NCBI GenBank assembly: GCA_038198775.1
Contig: JBBPZV010000038.1
Location: 1-64,000, forward strand
Length of the DNA stretch: 64,000 nucleotides
Direction of reading: 5' to 3'
Source of the DNA: JACCYJ01 sp038198775
Lineage (GTDB): Bacteria > Actinomycetota > Actinomycetes > Propionibacteriales > Nocardioidaceae
This document shows positions 13,799-21,204 of this stretch, piece after piece; position 1 is the first letter of the stretch; every line of letters begins with the position of its first letter. The notes under the pieces were generated by a model. It did not search any database. It had not been told where the DNA came from and was given only the letters and a program-made list of their open reading frames with translations. A program made the position numbers and the translations under genes.

Positions 13799-15148
13799 GT
13801 GGCCCCCTCCGAGCCGGTGCTCCCCCGCCGGGCAGTTGCCCGCACCGCCCGGCTGGCGACGCTGCCGCTCGGGTTCGCCGGCCGGGCCACCTTGGGCCTC
13901 GGCAAACGCCTGGTAGGCGCCCCGTCGCAGGACGTCCTCAACGAGGTCCAGCTCCGGACCGCCGAGCAGGTCTTCAGTGTGCTCGGCGAGCTCAAGGGCG
14001 GGGCGATGAAGTTCGGCCAGGCGATGAGCGTCTTCGAGGCGGCGCTGCCTGAGGAGCTGGCCGCGCCGTACCGCGAGACGCTGACGCGGCTCCAGGACTC
14101 CGCTCCCCCGATGGACCCCCTCGCTGTGCACCAGGTCCTGGCTCGGGAGCTCGGTTCGGGTTGGCGGCAGCGGTTCGCCACGTTCGACGACAACCCGGCG
14201 GCCGCGGCATCGATCGGTCAGGTGCACCGGGCCCGATGGCACGACGGTCGCGAGGTCGCGGTCAAGGTGCAGTACCCCGGCGCGAGGGAGGCCCTCGAGG
14301 CGGACCTGCGCCAGATCGCCCGCTTCGCCCGACTGTTCGGGCAGCTGCTGCCGGGCATAGAGGTCAAACCCCTGGTGCAGGAGCTCCGCGACCGGGTCGT
14401 CGAGGAGCTCGACTACCGCCTCGAGGCGCAGGCGCAGGCGGCGTTCGCCACCGGCTTCGCCGCCGACCCGGACATCACCGTCCCGGAGGTGGTAGCCGCC
14501 ACCGGCCGCGTCCTGGTGAGCGAGTGGGTGGACAGTGTCTCGTCGCTGTCACGGCTGATCGCCGAGGGCACCCAGACGCAGCGCGACTCCTTCGGGCTGA
14601 AGTACGTCCGGTTCTTGTTCAGCGGACCGCAGCGGACCGGCATGCTCCACGCCGACCCCCATCCCGGCAACTTCCGGGTGCTGTCCGGCGACCGGATGGG
14701 CGTCCTCGACTACGGCGCGGTGGCTCGGCTCTCCGAGCGGGCGCTGCCCGCCCCGATGGGTCGCTTGCTGCGACGCGCCGTCGACAACGACTACGGCGCG
14801 GTCCTGCAGGGCTTGCGGGACGAGGGTTTCGTCAAGTCGGGGATCTCCCTCGACGTCGACGTGCTGCGCGACTACCTGGCCCCGTTCGTGGAGCCGGCGC
14901 AGGTCAGCGAGTTCCAGTTCACCCGGGAATGGATGCGCTCACAGGCGGCGCGGGTCAACGACCCCCGCGGGCCGGGGTTCGCGACCGCGGTCCGGATCAA
15001 CCTGCCGCCCTCGTACCTGCTCATCCACCGGGTGTGGCTCGGTGGGCTGGGTGTGCTGGCCCAGCTGCAGGCGCGAGCGCCGTTTCGAGCCGTCCTGGAG
15101 GAGTCGCTGCCCGGGTTCGCCGACGGCTGGGCGACGCCCCCTCGCTAG
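13799..15148 (+). CDS. ABC1/UbiB/AarF atypical protein kinase-like
   Basis: A 449-residue member of the UbiB/ADCK family of ATP-binding proteins, linked in other organisms to quinone and lipid metabolism. The family-defining KxGQ motif is MKFGQAMSVFE at about 69-79; the Ala-rich nucleotide loop is AAASIGQVHRA (about 134-144), followed by VAVKVQYPG with the ion-pair Lys, then EELDYRLEAQ, the catalytic loop HADPHPGN (about 284) and the metal-binding DYG (about 303). Start is GTG 13799. Upstream of whiB7 and uvrD2, as Rv3197 is in M. tuberculosis, where the homologue is reported to belong to the WhiB7 stress neighbourhood. Confidence 0.9.
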   Translation: MAPSEPVLPRRAVARTARLATLPLGFAGRATLGLGKRLVGAPSQDVLNEVQLRTAEQVFSVLGELKGGAMKFGQAMSVFEAALPEELAAPYRETLTRLQDSAPPMDPLAVHQVLARELGSGWRQRFATFDDNPAAAASIGQVHRARWHDGREVAVKVQYPGAREALEADLRQIARFARLFGQLLPGIEVKPLVQELRDRVVEELDYRLEAQAQAAFATGFAADPDITVPEVVAATGRVLVSEWVDSVSSLSRLIAEGTQTQRDSFGLKYVRFLFSGPQRTGMLHADPHPGNFRVLSGDRMGVLDYGAVARLSERALPAPMGRLLRRAVDNDYGAVLQGLRDEGFVKSGISLDVDVLRDYLAPFVEPAQVSEFQFTREWMRSQAARVNDPRGPGFATAVRINLPPSYLLIHRVWLGGLGVLAQLQARAPFRAVLEESLPGFADGWATPPR

Positions 15149-15196
15149 AGTGAGCTGGCGTTCTCGTCGGGAGATGGGCGTTCCTGGAGGCGGACC

Positions 15197-16429
15197 GTGG
15201 CGAAGGCACCGAGCTCGCCACAGCGGGTCTTCTTGCACGTCGGCGCCCCGAAGACGGGAACGACCTTCGTGCAAGGGGTGCTCTTCGAACATCGTGAGGT
15301 GCTCCGCGGCCACGGCATCTGCTACCCCGCTGAACGCTACGACGACCACTTCTTCGCCGCCGTGGACCTGCAGCACCTCGATTTCGTCGGGGAGCACCGC
15401 CCGGAGGCTGCCGGGATGTGGTCGCAGGTCGCTGCCCGCGCCCGGGCCTGGCCCGCGACCAGCGTGATTTCGCACGACGTCTTCGCCGGCGTGAGCCGTG
15501 ACCATGCCCGTAACGCGATCGCGTCACTGGAGCCGGCCGAGGTGCACGTCGTACTCACCGCCCGCGACCTGGCACGACAGCTGCCCTCGCACTGGCAGGA
15601 GGATGTCAAGCACGGGTCGACGCGGACCTTTGCCGACTGGTACGCCGCCGTCCAGCAGCGAGGCGACCCCGACTGGTTCCTGCGGTGGTTCTGGCGAGCC
15701 CAGCACATCCCCGAGGTCTTGGATCGCTGGAGCGCTGCGGTGCCGCCGGAGCGAATTCACGTCGTGACGTTGGCCCACCAGGGAAGCCCGGGCGATCTCT
15801 GGCGACGCTTCGCCTCCGTTCTCGACCTCGACCCCGGTGTCGCCGACATCGGCGCCGTGCGGGACCGAAATCGCGGACTCGGGGTCGCCGAGGTGGAGCT
15901 CCTGCGCCGCCTCAACCAGCTACCCGACCCCCCGGCGTCGAGGTCGGAGTACGAGCACGCAGTCAAGGGCATGCTCGCCCACGAGACGCTGGCCCACAAA
16001 CCGGACAAGCGTCACTTCGGGCTGCCCAGCCGGTATCACGCCCGGCTGGAGGCGGTGTCCCGGGGATGGGTGCGGGCCCTCGAGGTGGCAGGTTACGACG
16101 TTGTCGGTGACCTCAGGGATCTGCTGCCCGGACCGCCGTCGCCCCTGGCTGACCCAGACTCCGCCACGGACGAGGAGGTCGCCGCTGCGGCAGTTTACGC
16201 CCTGCAGCGGATGGCCCTGCGGGCGCACGCCGACGCCCGGCGGTTGTCGGCGGCGACCGGCGAGGTCGAACAGCTCCGGGCGGAGGTCGACGCGCTGGCA
16301 GGCCGGCTGCACGAGCACGAGGCGTTGCCACCGTGGGAGCGGGTGAAGCGCACGGTGGTCGAGATCGGCCGGACCAACCAGCCGGTCGGTCGGATGCTGG
16401 GCGCCTACCGGAGGGTCCGCCGCCGCTGA
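15197..16429 (+). CDS. Sulfotransferase-like protein
   Basis: A 410-residue cytosolic protein. RVFLHVGAPKTGTTFVQ at about 10-26 is the phosphosulfate-binding loop of PAPS sulfotransferases; LEPAEVHVVLTARDLARQLPS has the Arg/Ser region expected at the 3'-phosphate site, and GDLWRRFASVLDLD follows. The C-terminus is helical, with a predicted coiled coil (QLRAEVDALAGRLHEHEAL) and a basic end. GTG 15197 is preceded by CTGGAGG. The same block structure recurs in the genes at 40409 and 41627. Acceptor unknown; lipid or glycan sulfation is a guess. It sits between the ABC1 kinase and whiB7, positions adjacent in mycobacteria, so it looks inserted. Confidence 0.75.
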   Translation: MAKAPSSPQRVFLHVGAPKTGTTFVQGVLFEHREVLRGHGICYPAERYDDHFFAAVDLQHLDFVGEHRPEAAGMWSQVAARARAWPATSVISHDVFAGVSRDHARNAIASLEPAEVHVVLTARDLARQLPSHWQEDVKHGSTRTFADWYAAVQQRGDPDWFLRWFWRAQHIPEVLDRWSAAVPPERIHVVTLAHQGSPGDLWRRFASVLDLDPGVADIGAVRDRNRGLGVAEVELLRRLNQLPDPPASRSEYEHAVKGMLAHETLAHKPDKRHFGLPSRYHARLEAVSRGWVRALEVAGYDVVGDLRDLLPGPPSPLADPDSATDEEVAAAAVYALQRMALRAHADARRLSAATGEVEQLRAEVDALAGRLHEHEALPPWERVKRTVVEIGRTNQPVGRMLGAYRRVRRR

Positions 16430-16448
16430 TCCGCCGAGCCCGGATCAG
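16426..16448. terminator. Bidirectional hairpin over two convergent stop codons
   Basis: CTGATCCG (16426-16433) pairs with CGGATCAG (16441-16448), an 8-bp perfect stem with a 7-base loop. Its two arms contain the TGA of the sulfotransferase-like gene and the TGA of whiB7 on the other strand. It probably ends both transcripts, although no U-run is present. Confidence 0.6.
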
Positions 16449-16726
16449 GCGGCGGCGTCCTTGCGAGGGCGGCCGCGGGGTCGCTTGCGGGCAAGGACGA
16501 TCCCCTGACAAAAGAGCTCGCCGCCCCAGACTCCCCACGGCTCACGTCGCTCCATTGCCCCGGCGAGACACTCGGCGCGCACCGGGCACGTCCCGCACAG
16601 GGCCTTGGCCTGCTCGACGTCGGCAGGCGACTCGGCGAAGAACAGCTCCGGGTCGTTCACCCGACACGGCAGCTCCGCGTCGCGCACGTCGCGTCCGGCA
16701 AAGACGTCGAGGACGCTGGTGGTCAT
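16445..16726 (-). CDS. whiB7: WhiB7-type [4Fe-4S] transcription factor
   Basis: A 93-residue WhiB protein. Four Cys hold the iron-sulfur cluster (C21, C44, C47, C53; CGTCPVRAEC), GVWGG (65-69) is the sigma-factor-binding turn, and RGRPRK (84-89) is an AT-hook, which marks WhiB7, the activator of intrinsic antibiotic resistance that binds SigA and AT-rich DNA upstream of -35 elements. A perfect AAGGAGGTGA lies before ATG 16726. Neighbouring uvrD2 and the ABC1 kinase give the classical whiB7 context. A long leader with an upstream ORF and a hairpin points to attenuation control. Confidence 0.95.
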   Translation of the reverse strand: MTTSVLDVFAGRDVRDAELPCRVNDPELFFAESPADVEQAKALCGTCPVRAECLAGAMERREPWGVWGGELFCQGIVLARKRPRGRPRKDAAA

Positions 16727-16770
16727 CTGGTCACCTCCTTGACCGCTGGATGGGTCCGCGGAACGAAAGG

Positions 16771-16800
16771 GCCGCGGATCCCTGGGTGGGATTCCGCGGC
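16771..16800 (-). terminator. whiB7 leader attenuator hairpin
   Basis: On the minus strand GCCGCGGA (16800-16793) pairs with TCCGCGGC (16778-16771), an 8-bp GC stem, followed by CCCTTTCGTT. A second copy, TCCGCGGA at 16755-16762, could pair with the upstream arm instead and release the whiB7 ribosome site. This is the arrangement expected for attenuation between an upstream ORF and whiB7; another small hairpin (CCGGTC/GACCGG, 16810-16829) covers the upstream ORF stop. Confidence 0.6.
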
Positions 16801-16820
16801 CTGGAGGTGCCGGTCGAGGG

Positions 16821-17081
16821 CTAGACCGGTGGGCTCCAAGCCCTGGCTCCCGTGGACAGGGCCTGCTTGGTCGAGACGGGGGATGCGCCGAAACCCCTGC
16901 GAGCGCCGGCAAACGGCACACTGGTGCCCCGCTTAGCCGCCTCAGCGGCCGGCAGCCACCCGGCTGACATGACGCAGCGGGCGGCGAGGTCGGCGCCGAC
17001 GCCGCACTCGAACGAGGCACCCCCGCGCAGGCGAGGACGCTCCGTGTCCGAGCACGGCATGGTCGCGGCGATGCTGATCAT
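16821..17081 (-). CDS. Upstream leader ORF of whiB7
   Basis: An 86-codon frame beginning MISIAATMPCSDTERPRL and ending with TAG at 16821, 20 bases before the attenuator hairpin. AGGAGGTG stands six bases before ATG 17081, one of the best ribosome sites in the window, so it is very likely translated. The peptide has no domain; its second half is low-complexity and its sequence probably matters less than the fact of translation. whiB7 leaders in other actinobacteria carry translated upstream ORFs through which ribosome-targeting antibiotics relieve termination. A role here is inferred from that and from position. Confidence 0.6.
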   Translation of the reverse strand: MISIAATMPCSDTERPRLRGGASFECGVGADLAARCVMSAGWLPAAEAAKRGTSVPFAGARRGFGASPVSTKQALSTGARAWSPPV

Positions 17082-17111
17082 CAAGGGCACCTCCTCTCAG
17101 CGGCGGCGGTC

Positions 17112-17150
17112 AGCGTACGCCGGAGCGGGACGCCGGCGCAACGGCGTTTT
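17112..17150 (-). promoter_or_regulatory. Probable whiB7 promoter
   Basis: Minus strand: TTGCGC (-35, 17141-17136), 18 bases, TACGCT (-10, 17117-17112). Just upstream of the -35 is GAAAAC (17146-17151), the only AT-rich patch nearby, as expected for the WhiB7 AT-hook target at its own promoter. This gives a leader of about 380 bases. It lies directly after the uvrD2 stop. Confidence 0.5.
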
Positions 17151-17159
17151 CGGTCCGGC

Positions 17160-19226
17160 TCAGGCGCGAGCCTGCGCGCACAGGGCGAACACGTCGTCGC
17201 CATAGCGGTCCAGCTTCGTGCCGCCGACGCCGGGAATCGCCCTCAGCGCCGCGGCGTCGCCGGGCCGGCGCTCGGCGATGGCGATCAGCGTCGCGTCGGT
17301 GAACACGCAGTACGCCGGAACCTGCTGCTGCACCGCCTGCGCCGTCCGCCAGTCGCGCAGCGCCTCGAACAACCCCTCGTCGTAGCTGGCCGGGCAGTCC
17401 GAACACCGCCGCAGCCGGCGCTCGGCGGGGTTGCTCAACGGGCGGTCGCAGCCTCGGCAGCGGGGAACCGTGCGGGGTGAGCGAGCGCGCCGGCGCGCTC
17501 CCGCGACCGGGGCAGGGAGGCCGGAGTCGGCGGGGCGGACTCCGTCGAGGAAGCGACTGGGCCCGCGACCCGTCCGGGCTCCCGGGCTACGAGCCCGCGA
17601 CCACGAGATGCACAACCGGGAACGGGCCCGGGTGATCCCGACGTACAGCAGCCTGCGCTCCTCCTCGACCGCGGCCGGCGTCGCCGCGTGCACGATCGGC
17701 ACGGACCCTTCGTGGACCCCCACCAGGAACACCGTGTCCCACTCCAGGCCCTTCGCCGAGTGCAACGTCGCGAGCGTGACGCCGTCGGCGACCGGCAGCT
17801 GCTGCAGGGCGGCGCGGTGCTCGAGCTCCGCAACGAGGCCGCGCAGGTCCGCGGCAGCGTCGGCAGCCGCCAGCTCGGCCGCGACCGCGGTCAACGCCTG
17901 CAGGGACTCCCAGCGCCCACGTTGCTCTCCCGCCCCACCCGGCGCGCTCTCCGTCCACCCCATCGTCGACAGCACCGCCCGGGTGTCCGCCAGCAGGTCC
18001 CCGGTGGCCTGCGAACCGGCCCTCGCCGCCCCGCGCAGCAACGTCGTCGCCTGCTTGACCTCGGGACGCTCGAAGAAGCGCTCGACCCCTCGCATCCGGT
18101 AGGGCAGCTCCCGGGTCGCCAATGCGGTCTCGAAGTTTGCGGACTGGGCGTTGATCCGAAACAGCACCGCCATTTCACGCAGCGGCAGCCCCGAGTCGCG
18201 CAGCGCCGCGATCGCCGCCGCCACGCCCTCGGCCTCGGCGACCTCGTCGGGATGGTCGCAGAACGTGACCGAGTCCCCCGGCGGAAGCTGCGGGACGAGC
18301 GTCACCGCGGTGCCGCCGCGTCGGGAGACGGCGTTGGCGACGGCGAGGACCTGCGGGGTGGAACGGTAGTTGCGGACCAGCTCGATGCGTTCGCAGCCTG
18401 GAAACCGCGCGCCGAAGCCGGTGAGGTAGCTCGGCGTCGCTCCGGCGAAGGCGTAGATCGTCTGCATCGGGTCGCCGACGACACACAGGTCGTCGCGATC
18501 GCCGAGCCACAGCTGCAACAGCGCCCACTGGATCGGGCTGACGTCTTGGAACTCGTCGACGACGAACCACCGGTACTGCCGGCGCACCTGCGCGGCCACC
18601 CGGTCGTCTTCGGCGAGCAGCGCCGCGCCGCACAGCAAGACATCCTCCATGTCGATGCGGTCCCGTTCGCGTTTCAGCTCCTCGTACGCGGCGAACACCC
18701 GGGCCACGCTCTCACCGTCGAGCCCGCCGGTGTCCCGGCCGCGTCCGCTGGCCACCGCGGCGAAGTCTTCGGGGCCCACGTTGCTCACCTTGGCCCACTC
18801 CACCTCGGAGGCGAGGTCACGCAGCAGGGCCGGGCTGCCCGGCAGCCGGCACCGGCGCACCGCCTCGGCGAGCAAGGGGAGCTTGGATCGGACCGGTTCT
18901 GGCAGCTGCCCGCCGAACGTTCCCGGCCAGAAGTACCTGGCCTGGCGGAGCGCGGCCGAGTGGAAGGTTCGGGCCGAAACCCCGCCGGCGCCCAGCAGCG
19001 CCAACCTGGACCTCAGCTCACCGGCGGCTCGCGTCGTGAACGTGAGCGCGAGCACCCGGGCAGGGTCGTACGTCCCGGTCGCGACGCCGTAGGCGATGCG
19101 GTGGGTGATCGCCCGGGTCTTGCCGGTGCCGGCGCCGGCCAGCACGCAGACGGGTCCGGCCAGCGTCGTCGCCACCGCCCGTTGCTCGGAATCGAGGCCG
19201 GCGAGGAGCGGCTCGAGGTCGGTCAC
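17160..19226 (-). CDS. uvrD2: DNA helicase UvrD2 (SF1A, with HRDC domain)
   Basis: A 688-residue superfamily 1 helicase. Walker A is VLAGAGTGKTR (about 28-38), Walker B VVDEFQDVS, then GDPMQTIYAFAGA (motif III), LVRNYRST (IV), LHSAKGLEWDTVFL (V) and YVGITRARSRL (VI). After the motor a four-Cys knuckle (CRGCDRPL...RRCSDCP) leads to a C-terminal HRDC domain with RAIPGVGGTKLDRYG. This layout is that of mycobacterial UvrD2, an essential 3'-5' helicase. The GTG at 19226 has CGGGAGCC ahead of it and is preferred over an ATG at 19277. It is divergent from mycoredoxin and immediately upstream of the whiB7 promoter. Confidence 0.93.
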   Translation of the reverse strand: MTDLEPLLAGLDSEQRAVATTLAGPVCVLAGAGTGKTRAITHRIAYGVATGTYDPARVLALTFTTRAAGELRSRLALLGAGGVSARTFHSAALRQARYFWPGTFGGQLPEPVRSKLPLLAEAVRRCRLPGSPALLRDLASEVEWAKVSNVGPEDFAAVASGRGRDTGGLDGESVARVFAAYEELKRERDRIDMEDVLLCGAALLAEDDRVAAQVRRQYRWFVVDEFQDVSPIQWALLQLWLGDRDDLCVVGDPMQTIYAFAGATPSYLTGFGARFPGCERIELVRNYRSTPQVLAVANAVSRRGGTAVTLVPQLPPGDSVTFCDHPDEVAEAEGVAAAIAALRDSGLPLREMAVLFRINAQSANFETALATRELPYRMRGVERFFERPEVKQATTLLRGAARAGSQATGDLLADTRAVLSTMGWTESAPGGAGEQRGRWESLQALTAVAAELAAADAAADLRGLVAELEHRAALQQLPVADGVTLATLHSAKGLEWDTVFLVGVHEGSVPIVHAATPAAVEEERRLLYVGITRARSRLCISWSRARSPGARTGRGPSRFLDGVRPADSGLPAPVAGARRRARSPRTVPRCRGCDRPLSNPAERRLRRCSDCPASYDEGLFEALRDWRTAQAVQQQVPAYCVFTDATLIAIAERRPGDAAALRAIPGVGGTKLDRYGDDVFALCAQARA

Positions 19227-19306
19227 GCTGGCTCCCGGTCCGGAATAGCCCCTACCAGCCCCGCGTTGGGCTGCCACGACACCGTAGACGCCGGAAGGGA
19301 CAATCG

Positions 19307-19546
19307 ATGGCGGCCTTCACCTTGTACTCGACGCCCTGGTGCGGCTACTGCCATCGCCTCAAGGCTCAGCTGGGGCGCGAGGGTCTGGAGTTCGACGAGG
19401 TCGACATCGAGGCAGAGCCGGAAGCGGCGCAGATCGTCGAACGCGTCAACCACGGCAACCAGACGGTGCCCACGGTCGTGTTCGCCGACGGCACTGCGCT
19501 GACCAACCCGTCGCTCGCGCAGGTCAAGGCCCAGCTGGCCCCCTGA
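19307..19546 (+). CDS. Mycoredoxin (Mrx1-like glutaredoxin)
   Basis: A 79-residue glutaredoxin-fold protein with the redox-active C12-G-Y-C15 in TPWCGYCHRLK, the cis-Pro in TVPTVVFADG, and the actinobacterial signature LTNPSL. Mycoredoxins use mycothiol to reduce mixed disulfides in place of glutathione, so the organism probably makes mycothiol. GGAAGG precedes ATG 19307. It points away from uvrD2 and ends two bases before the stop of the convergent nudC, as in the Rv3198A region of M. tuberculosis. Confidence 0.93.
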   Translation: MAAFTLYSTPWCGYCHRLKAQLGREGLEFDEVDIEAEPEAAQIVERVNHGNQTVPTVVFADGTALTNPSLAQVKAQLAP

Positions 19547-19548
19547 GC

Positions 19549-20439
19549 TCATCCCGCACCACCGGCTCCGACGGCGTACCAGGTGTCGATCAGCCACCGC
19601 GAGATCGACACCAGTCCGGGCAGGGTCAAGGATCCTTGCTCGATCAGCTCCGCCACCTCCTCGCGGCCGAACCAACGGGCTTCGGCGATCTCGGAGCCGT
19701 CGACGCAGATCCGGTCGGTCTCGGCGACCGCGAAGAAGCCGACCATGAGGCTGGACGGGAACGGCCAAGGCTGGCTGCCGGCGTACCCGACGTCCCCGAC
19801 GCGGATGCCGACCTCCTCGGCAACCTCCCGGCGAACGGCGTCCTCGAGGGTCTCCCCTGGCTCGAGGAAGCCGGCCAGCGTGGAGAAGCGACGCTCCGGC
19901 CACGACGGCTGCCGGCCCAGCAGAGCTCGACCGCTGCCATCGGTGACGAGCATGATGACCGCGGGGTCGGTACGCGGGAAGTGCACCGCTCCGCAGGCCG
20001 GGCAGCGCCGGATGTGGCCGGCCTGGCCAACAACCGTCGGGGCACCACAGCGCGCACAGCACGGGTGGGTGCCGTGCCAGTTGGCAAGCCCGACCGCATG
20101 CACCGCGAGGCTGCCCTGGGCGGCGTCGAGCAGACCTCCGACCGCCCGGACCGGCTGCGGTCCGAGCCCCGGCGAAATCTCGTCGACCATCACAGCCAGA
20201 GCCGTACGCTCCTCAGCCCTGCCCAGCAGCACCCGCTCCCCGGGCGGGGCCTGCGCCGGTGGAACCAGTCGCAGCCTGTCTCCGGCCATGGCGACGGCGC
20301 CGGTGGCCACGACGACCACCTGAGAGGCCGGGTCGGCCCAGGCCCGCTCCAGCCACTCGGCGTCGTTCCTGCGGTGCGCCAGCCGGTCGTGGGCGGCCGA
20401 CCCGAAGCTGAACGAGCGTTCGCCCGCGGGTTCGACCAC
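19549..20439 (-). CDS. nudC: NAD(+) diphosphatase / NAD-cap removal enzyme NudC
   Basis: A 296-residue Nudix hydrolase that splits NAD(H) into NMN(H) and AMP and can remove NAD caps from RNA. A four-Cys zinc site lies mid-protein (CARCGAP...RRCPACGAVHFPR), followed by the Nudix box GFLEPGETLEDAVRREVAEE read as GX5EX7REVAEE, and the NADH-selective motif SQPWPFPSSLM about 20 residues later. The GTG at 20439 is the first start that does not run into the divergent phosphorylase gene. All diagnostic residues are present. Confidence 0.93.
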   Translation of the reverse strand: MVEPAGERSFSFGSAAHDRLAHRRNDAEWLERAWADPASQVVVVATGAVAMAGDRLRLVPPAQAPPGERVLLGRAEERTALAVMVDEISPGLGPQPVRAVGGLLDAAQGSLAVHAVGLANWHGTHPCCARCGAPTVVGQAGHIRRCPACGAVHFPRTDPAVIMLVTDGSGRALLGRQPSWPERRFSTLAGFLEPGETLEDAVRREVAEEVGIRVGDVGYAGSQPWPFPSSLMVGFFAVAETDRICVDGSEIAEARWFGREEVAELIEQGSLTLPGLVSISRWLIDTWYAVGAGGAG

Positions 20440-20478
20440 GACGCAAGAGCCTACGGGCCGGCGTCTAGCCTCGTGCCG

Positions 20479-21195
20479 GTGAGCACGCACATCGGCGCCG
20501 AGCCGGGCCAGGTAGCGCCTCGGGTCCTGATGCCGGGGGACCCGCTGCGGGCGGCGTGGATCGCGCGCGAGTTCCTGGAGGGGGCCACCTGCTACTCGCA
20601 GGTGCGAAACATGCTGGGCTTCACCGGCAGCTACCGAGGGGAACCGGTGAGCGTCCAGGGGTCGGGGATGGGCCAGCCCTCGATGGCGATCTATGCCACC
20701 GAGCTGTTCGCCGACTACCAGGTGGCGCAGGTGGTTCGCGTCGGATCGTGCGGTGCGCTGGTCGACGCGCTGCGCCTGCGTGACGTCGTGCTGGCGATCA
20801 GCGCCGCCACCGACTCCGCGATGAACCGGTTGCGGTTCCACGGCTTGGACTACGCGCCCGCTGCCGACTTCGCCCTGCTGCGCGCCGCCTGGGAGGCGGC
20901 GCGGGAGCGAGGGATCGAGCCGACGGTCGGGCAGATCTTTTCCAGCGACGCCTTCTATCCGGCCCGCCCGGAGCTGATGGACCTGCTGGTAGACCACGCC
21001 GTCGTGGCCGTCGAGATGGAGGCGAGCGCGCTGTACACGCTGGCTGCGCGTCACGCCCGCCGGGCCCTGGCCGTATGCACGGTGTCGGACCACCTGCGCA
21101 GTGGCGAGGAGACGACTGCTCGCGAGCGGGAGCAGACCTTCGCCCAGATGGTGGAGATCGCCCTGGAGGCGATGCTGGCCGTACCCGTGAGCTGA
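20479..21195 (+). CDS. deoD: DeoD-type purine nucleoside phosphorylase
   Basis: A 238-residue phosphorylase of the hexameric DeoD family, which releases the base from purine (deoxy)nucleosides with phosphate. Visible are the phosphate-loop VLMPGDPLRAAWIA, GSGMGQPSMAIYATEL, VVRVGSCGAL, the substrate-binding VAVEMEASALYTLA and VCTVSDHLRSGEE, where Asp of SDH acts on purine N7. GTG 20479 is preferred; GTG 20473 is an equal alternative six bases earlier. The gene is divergent from nudC and convergent with adnB. Confidence 0.9.
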   Translation: MSTHIGAEPGQVAPRVLMPGDPLRAAWIAREFLEGATCYSQVRNMLGFTGSYRGEPVSVQGSGMGQPSMAIYATELFADYQVAQVVRVGSCGALVDALRLRDVVLAISAATDSAMNRLRFHGLDYAPAADFALLRAAWEAARERGIEPTVGQIFSSDAFYPARPELMDLLVDHAVVAVEMEASALYTLAARHARRALAVCTVSDHLRSGEETTAREREQTFAQMVEIALEAMLAVPVS

Positions 21196-21204
21196 CCCGA
21201 CCAG

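Noticed and set aside
16727..17020. Extended N-terminus of WhiB7 from an ATG at 17020
   Set aside because: The extra 98 residues are low-complexity and overlap the leader ORF; the ribosome site before 16726 is far better.
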